From assembly GCA_024243835.1 (NCBI GenBank), contig JALPMN010000602.1, forward strand, positions 1 to 28,757: 28,757 nucleotides of DNA, in the 5' to 3' direction. Below the pieces are notes generated by a model. It was not told the DNA's origin, ran no database searches, and was given only the letters and a program-made list of their open reading frames with translations. Made by a program: the position numbers and the translations under genes. Shown in pieces: positions 22,438 through 28,757 of the stretch (position 1 is its first letter; the number at the start of each line of letters is the position of its first letter). This DNA is from Enteropsectra breve (Eukaryota > Microsporidia).

Positions 22438-24777
22438 ATGAAGATCTGTGAAACCTTGCCACAGTTCCTGAACGAGAACTTCTGGGTTTTAGCGCCTAAA
22501 AACCTTGTTGCAAGCAAGTTGGCGATAGGCATAGGCCATGAAAACGCAGAGACGAGCATATTCTCACTATCCGAAGTGGCTTCATCAGACATGCTCTGGC
22601 AGAAGATCACTACATATCCTGAAAATGATATTGTGACAGAGGCTAGTCCAAATGGAAAAAATGTAAGTTCATGCCAAATAGAGTCTCGATGCAGCCTTGC
22701 ACAGCACTATCTCAAGGCATCACAGCTTCCATACGCGTTTTCTCAAAAACTTGAAACAGTCGCCCAATACATTTTTAATGATCTAAATGCACAATTTCCG
22801 GAACTCTTAGCTGCAATAGACGATCAATGCCTGCCTAGGGTGGAGATATCCCCGTTTTACAATATCGAGCTGCTAAAGCTGATATTCCAGATGCGCCACC
22901 ACCTGTTTAATGATATCGGGGTAAAGCTATGCCATAAAACGCTATTTGAAATATTTAATTTATATGAGATCCTGATATTTGATGCCAACACAACTACAGA
23001 TGTTTTTCTTACATATGGGCCGAACAAGCATGCACACCTGAGAGTAAAGTGCAACATTGTATTTGGACTAAACCTGTACCACTGGCTTCAAAAGGAAAGC
23101 CAACTGAATGACTTCAAAGATGCACTCTTCGGCAAGAAGCAGAAAGCTTCGCTCGCTGCCAGTGAACAAAAGCCAAATGAGTTCGATTCTGATTGTGTTA
23201 GGATGCTTCCTGACTTTACAAGTCTGCGCTTCATAAAGCCGCTTTTCAGTATCGTAGAAATAGGCACCGATAAGAATGCGAAGACACACTCAATAAAGCT
23301 AAATAGCGGTCTCAGCAGCTTGAGCTACAGGCACATAAAGGGAGACAGTGTATGCTTGTTTAATAGTCCCGTTAAAAGCAGCAAGAGTCTTGTGAGTTTC
23401 CTTAATCTTTTCAATGAGGGAAATGGCGTCTTTAGAAAGGCAATAAGGTACAGTGCCGTGCTGCCAACTGAGATAATAGAGGATTTAGATGCGATGATCT
23501 CTGCGGTTATACAGCTCTTTCCGGAGATCGAGTCACTCTTGCTTGTAGGTACGCCCAAATCCCAGTATAATGAGGTATACAATGAGGTATACAACGGGGT
23601 TACCCAGAATACTTTCACTTACTTTGACATGCTCTTGGATTCCCTGCTCTCAAAAAGTGACGAGGCACTGAGAACACTGACAGAGTTTTTGGTGCACGGC
23701 TACAATGTCCTGGCACTAAGAACAGTTTTGCTCCTGAAGCAGTGCAGTTTTGACAAATTCGGCATACGGGGCATTTTCTCCAGTGTGGACGAGCTCTATT
23801 TATATTTGCTATTTCGTAAAGAAACTAAGGAAACGCTTGCACAGCTCCAGAAAATATATGCTAATGAAGAGGAATTATTAGGTGTTGAAAATGAATTATT
23901 AGGCGTTGAAAATGAAATATTAGGCGTTGAAAATGACAGTGATGCTGAGAAGTACAACAACTTAAGAAACTCAGTCACACATTTAGTCGGCACAGAAAAA
24001 GCTATTAGACTGGCAGCGATGTATTGCTTTGCTGAAAATCTCAAAAGTGCATCTGCTTATTTACAAGGCTACAACAACAACTATGAACTATACGCACATG
24101 AAAAGCTGGTTTTGGATCTGCTTAACACATTCAGGAGAAATTTTAACAACGTAAAGCAGACACCGCTGTCTCTGCAGCTGCTAGAAGTCTATCCAGAACA
24201 CGACCACATGGAAGGCTTTATTACTAAGCAGAGAAAAATGAATAGAGGAATCCCTATAAGAAACTTTAATGCGGAGGCAGCACAGAACAACATCTCTATC
24301 TACAAAGTATCTGAGCTCATAGTTGCAAACAGCGTGGGTTATCCAAGAACCCTAGAGGGAATGCGTGCTATCGGATCTTTGCTAAGCTTCAGCGATAGCA
24401 TTGAAATTTATGTCACCACGGCTGATTTTGATCATTCAAATGATTTTTTGGAGTGCCTTGTTGCCTTAGGACTAAACAAACAGACGTTGATCCTGAGCCT
24501 CTTACACGAGCAATTCACATGGAAAGACAGTGCTGATTCTAAGGTGAACATGTGTGATGCTGCTAAAAGGGCTTTGTACAATATTTATCATCGGCTTTTT
24601 AAAAGTCCGGATAGTGCAGCACTGAGAGTTCGCTTCTACTCACACGAATACCAAATGATTTGTGCAGATGGCTGGGGAGAAGAGGTTTTGAAGCATATTG
24701 TGAAGCTCAGCCGCATTGAAAATAGGCCTTGTGATAAGCTTGGAGTTTTAAAGAGAAAGATTCACTTTGAAATATAA
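22438..24777 (+). CDS. Unknown helical protein, 779 aa
   Basis: I do not recognise this protein. It is mostly alpha-helical by eye, without signal peptide or clear membrane segment. Two short in-frame tandem repeats occur: YNEVYNEVYNG at about residue 377-387, and three copies of ELLGVEN (about residues 479-499). The second lies in an acidic linker and probably marks a loop between helical domains. The C-terminal half (for example KAIRLAAMYCFAENLKSASA, SELIVANSVGYPRTLEGMRA, SNDFLECLVALGLNKQTLIL) looks like an alpha-solenoid, as in nucleoporins or vesicle-tethering subunits. That similarity is only in general character. The ATG at 22438 follows TTTTTTGTCCT. It is divergent from the RING gene. 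Coding status is secure because of the 2.3-kb open frame. Confidence 0.85.
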   Translation: MKICETLPQFLNENFWVLAPKNLVASKLAIGIGHENAETSIFSLSEVASSDMLWQKITTYPENDIVTEASPNGKNVSSCQIESRCSLAQHYLKASQLPYAFSQKLETVAQYIFNDLNAQFPELLAAIDDQCLPRVEISPFYNIELLKLIFQMRHHLFNDIGVKLCHKTLFEIFNLYEILIFDANTTTDVFLTYGPNKHAHLRVKCNIVFGLNLYHWLQKESQLNDFKDALFGKKQKASLAASEQKPNEFDSDCVRMLPDFTSLRFIKPLFSIVEIGTDKNAKTHSIKLNSGLSSLSYRHIKGDSVCLFNSPVKSSKSLVSFLNLFNEGNGVFRKAIRYSAVLPTEIIEDLDAMISAVIQLFPEIESLLLVGTPKSQYNEVYNEVYNGVTQNTFTYFDMLLDSLLSKSDEALRTLTEFLVHGYNVLALRTVLLLKQCSFDKFGIRGIFSSVDELYLYLLFRKETKETLAQLQKIYANEEELLGVENELLGVENEILGVENDSDAEKYNNLRNSVTHLVGTEKAIRLAAMYCFAENLKSASAYLQGYNNNYELYAHEKLVLDLLNTFRRNFNNVKQTPLSLQLLEVYPEHDHMEGFITKQRKMNRGIPIRNFNAEAAQNNISIYKVSELIVANSVGYPRTLEGMRAIGSLLSFSDSIEIYVTTADFDHSNDFLECLVALGLNKQTLILSLLHEQFTWKDSADSKVNMCDAAKRALYNIYHRLFKSPDSAALRVRFYSHEYQMICADGWGEEVLKHIVKLSRIENRPCDKLGVLKRKIHFEI
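23566..23598 (+). repeat. 12-bp in-frame tandem repeat (YNEV)
   Basis: TATAATGAGGTA, TACAATGAGGTA and a partial third unit TACAACGGGG encode YNEVYNEVYNG in the 779-residue protein. Confidence 0.9.
23872..23934 (+). repeat. Three 21-bp in-frame repeats (ELLGVEN)
   Basis: Three tandem 21-bp units encode ELLGVEN, ELLGVEN and EILGVEN. They differ at only two nucleotide positions, so the expansion is recent. Like the Mot1 repeats, they keep the frame. Confidence 0.95.
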
Positions 24778-25051
24778 AGTATTGAACTAATAATTTCCTT
24801 TATCAAATTAAATACCTTCCTATAAGTAATCCTTAGATGCTAACACAATGTAAAGAAGAGCAAATGATCGTGTATAACTGGTAATAGATATTTACTTAAT
24901 TTTTCTATTTTATTTAATTTAAATAAGTAAGTCTTGCGCTTGTTTTTACTTCGCATAATCGTTTTCTAGCGCTTTAATAGATATGGCATGGTTAAGAAAA
25001 TTTATTAAAAAGCCGTAAATACATCTAATTATTCATCAATCGCTGTGCTGT

Positions 25052-25567
25052 TTATTTAAATTCCCGCATTTTATTGAGAGATGCCTCTAAATACTGCTCG
25101 GGAGTGCTGCTGGTATCGACATTTATCCTTTCCTCAAGAGACTCTTCAATGATGCTCTTGGCCTTCCGCAGCTTTCCGAAAATATCTGGCACCTGCCCGC
25201 ACAGATCATCGATGCTCCCTGAAAGATTCCACTCGAGAGCCTTTGGCTCCTCTGCACCCATTCTGGAGATCCTCTCGTTGTTCTGCCTTATTCTCTCGAG
25301 AACTTTGTTTATATTCTCAGAATACTCTGCCGCATATTCACTCACCTTCTCTTTGCGGAAGAAACAAAGATCTAAGAAGCGCTCGTTCATTTTTTCCAGG
25401 CAGGCAGTAAGCTCGGCCTCCAGCGGGGTGTCCTTCTTGCATGTATTTTTCTCCAGTAGAACAGCGAGGTTATTGAGCATCTTGTGTTCCTCTTTGGTGC
25501 TTGGCGGGCTCGCGCGTTTTATCTGGCCGATGATGTGCTGTGCATCCTGCAGGCTGATTTTTGGCAT
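25052..25567 (-). CDS. Hypothetical coiled-coil protein, 171 aa
   Basis: I do not recognise this protein. The frame opens further upstream, at 25642, but the 25 extra residues are hydrophobic and atypical, while the ATG at 25567 has a CCC two bases upstream (CTCCCATATG). I therefore start at MPKISLQDAQHIIGQI. The protein is strongly helical and charged, with probable coiled coil at about residues 60-110 (AELTACLEKMNERFLDLCFF, NINKVLERIRQNNERISRM) and again near the end (KLRKAKSIIEESLEERI). It may be a subunit of a cytoskeletal, kinetochore or vesicle complex, but no motif decides this. It is convergent with the 779-residue gene and divergent from the Nop9-like gene. Confidence 0.65.
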   Translation of the reverse strand: MPKISLQDAQHIIGQIKRASPPSTKEEHKMLNNLAVLLEKNTCKKDTPLEAELTACLEKMNERFLDLCFFRKEKVSEYAAEYSENINKVLERIRQNNERISRMGAEEPKALEWNLSGSIDDLCGQVPDIFGKLRKAKSIIEESLEERINVDTSSTPEQYLEASLNKMREFK

Positions 25568-26016
25568 ATGGGAGAAAAATAAATGCAAATGTTCAGCATG
25601 CAGGAGGATTAACAAAAATGGATTTAGAGGAGCAAATACCATTTATTGTTATAAGATGAATGATCTAAATCAATACTATATACTGTTGTACATTCAATAC
25701 AAATATATTTAGAATATTTAAAATAATAAATTTAAGATTCCTTGTATCAAAGACGCTTATGAAATAGTTATATCAAATAAACCGCTAGAAAACGAGTAAA
25801 TCCAAGAAACACTTAATTAATTAAAATTTTAGATTCCTAATTTAACAGTTCTCTACTGGTAGTACAGATACTTCCTTTACTTTTTGCATGAAGAATAAGC
25901 ATAATAAGACAGAGTATTTAAAAGCATATGCATTTAGTTACTTCTATAACTTTTATTCTGCAAAATTAATAATTTTGAAAAAAAATTATATTTTTCTAAA
26001 TAATTTTGTGGCTTGA
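25568..26016. other. Divergent spacer upstream of the Nop9-like gene
   Basis: A 449-bp AT-rich spacer between the coiled-coil gene (minus) and the Nop9-like gene (plus), so it should hold both promoters. CCC on the minus strand at 25570-25572 marks the coiled-coil start. I see no repeat, RNA or ORF of note. Confidence 0.5.
25570..25572 (-). promoter_or_regulatory. CCC start signal of the coiled-coil gene
   Basis: CTCCCATATG on the minus strand: CCC two bases before the ATG at 25567. It decides between this start and the longer open frame. Confidence 0.45.
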
Positions 26017-27291
26017 ATGAAAAAAAACGAGCTTGAAGAATACATCAATGCCATAGATCTCTCCATGGCGACAGATAGAGATGTAATTGGAAACATCTTT
26101 GCAGAGATCGGTGAAGATGCCTCGTATCTCGCCACATCAGCACTGGTCTCGACAAATCTGGAGCGGCTGATAGGCCTGTCCTTCCCAGAGCACATTGTGC
26201 CGTTTCTCAAGAAAATGTCACCAAAAATTATCTATAAGAAACTGGGATCACGGATGTATGAGGCGGCATACAGAAGGCTGTTTGAGTGCATGTACATCAA
26301 CAAGGAGACTGTGGCCCTGGAAGAGGCCATGGGCACATTAGATGCCGAGGCATGCATCAACTGCCGCAATGCAACGCATGTACTGAGAGAGTGCATAATG
26401 CTTCTGTCAGCCAAGAAAATAAGAAACAGGCAAATAACCCGCTATAAAATGGATGAGAGCAACAGGGCATTTGCGGAAAAAACACTGGGTGCATGGAAGC
26501 AGGTGTTTGTGAAGGAGCTCCCAAATCTGGCAGAAAATGATTCATTCAGCACAATACTTGTTTATCTGCAGGCCACCAAGAGCCAGTCTCTAATTTCAGA
26601 AATACTGGAAAAGGACTGCACAATCGAAAATATAAAGAAAAGGGACCGTTTCTATGAAGGCCTGCCTGCACTCTCCAACCGTGTGAATTTAGAAATGATT
26701 TACCAAAAAATAAAGAAAAATGTCATGGAGCTATCGAGTGACGAAAAAACCAATTATTTCATGCAGGAATATCTGAGGCATTCTGCAAGGGCAGGGAGCT
26801 TGTTCCGGAGGATTGCACTGGACAAATTTGAGGCTGACTCGAACGTAGTGCTTGCGCTTCTGGAGGGACTTGTTGCAAATGGGTGCCACTCAGAAATTCA
26901 GGTTCTGCTTAAAGACTTTTACGAGTGCCAAAAGGATGTGTTCAGCGAGCTTCTTTTAAAGAAATACGGTGCCATCGATACAAAGTTTGTGGCAGCCATT
27001 GCTGGGCTCATGCGCTATGCAGCACCGAACGACTGTGGGACAAACAGTGACTTTGTGGCGCTCTTCAAAAAGGAGTGGCTCCGGACAAAGGGCGGGCGAA
27101 CGCTTATTGATGCGTTTGTCAGCGGGGGAAGCGATGCGTCACAAAAAAGCTTATTTTTCGATAAAACAATCGACTGTCTCTGGGGATGCACCGAGTGGGA
27201 TGACGGAAAGAGATTCATTAAGAGCGTTACGGAGGTGACATCTGGGCACACGAGAAAAAAAGCGTTTGATATTTTGAAAAAGTTCAGATAA
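26017..27291 (+). CDS. NOP9: Nop9-like pumilio-repeat protein, 424 aa
   Basis: The protein is built of helical repeats of the PUF type, most like Nop9, the nucleolar factor that binds pre-18S rRNA and controls cleavage during small-subunit assembly. Near residue 115, CRNATHVLRECIMLLSAKK matches the Nop9 pattern of a repeat with THVLR followed by a long leucine-rich helix. TNLERLIGLSFPEHIVPFLK (about 47-66) and the later GGRTLIDAFVSGG (about 360-372) fit other repeats of the family. It is shorter than yeast Nop9 (about 670), having lost most of the flanking low-complexity sequence. I saw no strict PUF RNA-binding triplets, which is normal for Nop9. The start follows TTTTGTGGCTTGA with no CCC. 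The TAA stop is followed by AATAAA. Another divergent pumilio protein is the alternative. Confidence 0.6.
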   Translation: MKKNELEEYINAIDLSMATDRDVIGNIFAEIGEDASYLATSALVSTNLERLIGLSFPEHIVPFLKKMSPKIIYKKLGSRMYEAAYRRLFECMYINKETVALEEAMGTLDAEACINCRNATHVLRECIMLLSAKKIRNRQITRYKMDESNRAFAEKTLGAWKQVFVKELPNLAENDSFSTILVYLQATKSQSLISEILEKDCTIENIKKRDRFYEGLPALSNRVNLEMIYQKIKKNVMELSSDEKTNYFMQEYLRHSARAGSLFRRIALDKFEADSNVVLALLEGLVANGCHSEIQVLLKDFYECQKDVFSELLLKKYGAIDTKFVAAIAGLMRYAAPNDCGTNSDFVALFKKEWLRTKGGRTLIDAFVSGGSDASQKSLFFDKTIDCLWGCTEWDDGKRFIKSVTEVTSGHTRKKAFDILKKFR

Positions 27292-27402
27292 ATAAATTTC
27301 ATTAAGAATACGGCAATAACTGTTTATTGAAATATATATCTTTTTCCATCGCATTTTACGATAAAAGTTGAAGCATTCTTTACAAAACCATAAGACTATT
27401 TT

Positions 27403-27530
27403 CATATAGTAGAAATACTTTACATAGTAGAAATACTTTACATACAGATAATAAACTTTGAATAGAGAGATTATACTTTACATAGTAGAAATACTAAAAT
27501 AGAAACTATTTTACATAGTAGAAATATATT
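27403..27530 (+). repeat. Dispersed copies of TTTACATAGTAGAAATAC
   Basis: CATAGTAGAAATA with TTTA before or after it recurs four times (about 27403, 27423, 27481 and 27513), with a diverged copy between. The repeats lie between the convergent 3' ends of the Nop9-like gene and Lso2, so they are more likely transcript-end or simple slippage sequence than promoter. Confidence 0.8.
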
Positions 27531-27546
27531 TTAAATAATATTTAAT

Positions 27547-27783
27547 TCACAACGTGCCATTCATTTCTGCCTCATAAAGCGCCTTTAGCTTTTCCTTCTT
27601 CTCAGCCTTCTCTGTCTCCTTGGCCTTGTCGGTCTCAGTTTTGGAAACATGCTTTGGACCATCGTCCCACTTTGCTGCCTCGATGCGCTCGTCCTCCTCT
27701 GCCTGCAGCTTTCTTTTTTCAAGCTCATGCTCGCGCTTGTCAATCACGCCCTGGTGCACTTTTCTTGTGTAAGTTTTTGACAT
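27547..27783 (-). CDS. LSO2: Lso2 / CCDC124-type ribosome hibernation factor, 78 aa
   Basis: This small, highly charged helical protein matches Lso2 (fungi) and the conserved core of CCDC124 (animals). These bind vacant 80S ribosomes across the decoding and peptidyl-transferase regions and keep them dormant yet quickly recoverable. Seen in the sequence: a basic N-terminus (MSKTYTRKVHQGVIDKR), the acidic-aromatic centre EEDERIEAAKWDDGPKHVSK (compare KWKDDDKHVMRK of CCDC124 and EASKWEQGS of yeast Lso2), and a long Lys/Glu helix (KETEKAEKKEKLKALYEAE). Its length is close to yeast Lso2 (92). Lso2 has been seen on ribosomes of microsporidian spores, so its presence fits the inferred organism. CCCCC lies two bases before the ATG, one of the strongest C runs here. 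Confidence 0.85.
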   Translation of the reverse strand: MSKTYTRKVHQGVIDKREHELEKRKLQAEEDERIEAAKWDDGPKHVSKTETDKAKETEKAEKKEKLKALYEAEMNGTL

Positions 27784-27785
27784 AT

Positions 27786-27790
27786 GGGGG
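27786..27790 (-). promoter_or_regulatory. CCCCC start signal of Lso2
   Basis: On the minus strand AACCCCCATATG places five C residues two bases before the ATG. Confidence 0.5.
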
Positions 27791-28026
27791 TTGCTGAAAA
27801 AGATAAATTATATAATTTTAATGATCAAATTTAATTAAAATATTTTTATAGGGACACGATTTTGTCTATTGGCTTATGAAGTCACACTATCAAATGCTTT
27901 AACATCAGCAGAGATGCACATTGTGGAGCAGATAAATAATGAGTTTGATTTTAACGCTATCTATTTATGATTCAGTTCATAATAATAACTTTGTAGAAGG
28001 GCAGTAGCCTTGTTATGAGTTATATT

Positions 28027-28233
28027 TTATGGCACATTGCAATACGCAACCTTGTTTATAATCTCGATCTCATCATTCTCATATACTTTGATAAATGACT
28101 CACATGCATCCTCTATTTTAATCTTGTGCTCTTTGTTTTTATATTTGAATCTCAGGGTGCTGCTCTCTTCATCATAGCTCAGATCTTTAATAAGACTTGA
28201 ATCTAAGCCATTTCCCACCAACATTACCCTCAT
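28027..28233 (-). CDS. Hypothetical protein, 68 aa
   Basis: I do not recognise this small protein. Beta-strand-like segments alternate with charged turns (STLRFKYKNKEHKIKIEDA, FIKVYENDEIEIINKVAYC). The sequence would fit a small single-domain fold or a subunit of a larger complex. The ATG at 28233 follows TTTTTTATGC-like AT-rich DNA with a GCCAC just before it. A second Met lies three codons downstream (MRVMLVG). It sits between Lso2 and the gene entering the right edge. Coding is supported only by the open frame and its non-simple composition. Confidence 0.45.
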   Translation of the reverse strand: MRVMLVGNGLDSSLIKDLSYDEESSTLRFKYKNKEHKIKIEDACESFIKVYENDEIEIINKVAYCNVP

Positions 28234-28317
28234 GTGGCATTTTTTATCGCCAAATGTTTAGTAGGAAGATAAAATTTTTGAGAACCAGAGCACCAGGATC
28301 AATCCTTCCACAATACT

Positions 28318-28440
28318 CTTTTTATATAAATACGACTAGAGAATATTTACTGTGAATCAATGCAATTACATAATATTCTTTTTACATAAATACGACTAGA
28401 GAATATTTATTGCAAATCAACACGACTATAGAATATTTAC
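28318..28440 (+). repeat. 60-bp tandem repeat with partial third copy
   Basis: Two units with a 60-bp period begin at TTTTTA(T/C)ATAAATACGAC and continue TAGAGAATATTTA(C/T)TG; they differ at several positions. A third, shorter copy (ACGACTATAGAATATTTACTG) follows at about 28421-28442. The repeats lie upstream of the small gene at 28027-28233. Confidence 0.85.
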
Positions 28441-28594
28441 TGCGCATGAGTGTAGTGTATAACATGGCAATGCCTAACAGGTTTAATAAAACATACTTCA
28501 TCGTACTATGGTAAAAGCCATAAACGAGTAGCCACTCTTTACCTAGCATAATGAATTGAGACTAAATAATAACTAGAATGATATAGATAATAGG

Positions 28595-28656
28595 TCTGTC
28601 TCATTTTTTTGCTATAGCAAAAATAGCAATTTGCTATAGCAAAAAAATGAGACAGA
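28595..28656. repeat. Perfect 27-bp inverted repeat with 8-nt loop
   Basis: Arm 28595-28621 is the exact reverse complement of 28630-28656, with AATAGCAA as the loop. Each arm also carries the 8-bp palindrome GCTATAGC and a seven-base T or A run. As DNA it could form a cruciform; as RNA, a 27-bp hairpin. It ends 21 bases before the ATG at 28678, so it lies in a promoter or 5' UTR. No flanking target-site duplication or transposase was seen. Confidence 0.97.
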
Positions 28657-28677
28657 AAAAATTTATTTTTATTATCC

Positions 28678-28757
28678 ATGCGAGATAAAGAAAAAAAGCT
28701 TTTTACACTTTTAGCACTCTTGGACTCGTCGTCCGAAGAAGAAAATCATTTATTTTA
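28678..28757 (+). CDS. N-terminus of an unknown gene, cut by the window edge
   Basis: An open frame starts at the ATG at 28678 and runs to the window end, giving 26 residues and two bases (MRDKEKKLFTLLALLDSSSE, then an acidic EE pair). An acidic serine patch near the N-terminus is visible, but it is too short to identify. An overlapping ATG at 28648, in the right arm of the inverted repeat, reads only 13 codons before a stop. The inverted repeat lies just upstream. Confidence 0.4.
   Translation, partial: MRDKEKKLFTLLALLDSSSEEENHLF

Larger units (their letters stand above)
28234..28677. other. Divergent spacer rich in repeats
   Basis: A 444-bp spacer between a minus-strand gene and a plus-strand gene. 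It contains an imperfect tandem repeat (28318-28440) and a long perfect inverted repeat (28595-28656). The remainder is AT-rich without a gene. Confidence 0.7.

Noticed and set aside
28595..28656. Intrinsic bacterial-type terminator
   Set aside because: The hairpin is AT-rich, is in a eukaryotic divergent promoter, and lies upstream of a start codon rather than after a gene.

Overview
The window looks like nuclear DNA of a microsporidian, or of a very close reduced fungal relative. It is AT-rich, no gene shows an intron, and about 74% of the 28.8 kb is coding. There are roughly 20 protein genes on both strands, about one per 1.4 kb, with AT-rich spacers mostly of 200-600 bp. Eukaryotic genes recognised from their proteins are a SAC1 lipid phosphatase, ribosomal protein eL18, Dph4, the NF-Y subunit A core, a Cdc20/Cdh1-type WD40 protein, Mot1, an RNF121-type RING protein, a probable Nop9 and Lso2/CCDC124. 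Many are shorter than their relatives in other eukaryotes. About half of the start codons have a CCC or CCCC run within about 12 bases upstream, which recalls the CCC-like signal described before microsporidian genes. Several stop codons overlap or closely precede AATAAA.

Layout. Bases 1-265 hold a structured RNA, cut or nearly cut at its 5' end, that I read as a probable RNase P RNA; it is followed by poly-T. Then on the plus strand: an orphan gene, a DUF167 gene, the SAC1 phosphatase, eL18, Dph4 and a small membrane protein. The minus strand follows with NF-YA and the Cdc20-like gene, which is divergent from a small orphan at 8212. Bases 8786-14676 carry two tandem minus-strand paralogs of about 850 residues each, which I do not recognise. 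Mot1 (15274-19944, minus) carries several Asn/Ile/Asp/Ser-rich insertions encoded by short in-frame tandem repeats. A possible small heat-shock protein and RNF121 (both minus) follow, then a 779-residue orphan (plus), a coiled-coil orphan (minus), the Nop9-like gene (plus), Lso2 (minus), a small orphan (minus) and a gene entering the right edge. A perfect 27-bp inverted repeat stands just before that last gene.

This is not an operon-like or mobile-element region. Several genes share a protein-synthesis theme: eL18 (ribosome), Nop9 (pre-rRNA), Dph4 (eEF2 diphthamide), Lso2 (ribosome dormancy) and probable RNase P RNA (tRNA 5' processing). Other genes serve transcription (Mot1, NF-YA), cell-cycle proteolysis (Cdc20-like) and endomembranes (SAC1, RNF121). 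No tRNA, CRISPR array, transposase or integrase gene was seen. The most unusual items are the tandem paralog pair with its conserved upstream DNA and an apparently lost start codon in one copy, the 27-bp inverted repeat, the HPD-to-HPA change in Dph4, and the repeat-driven growth of Mot1.
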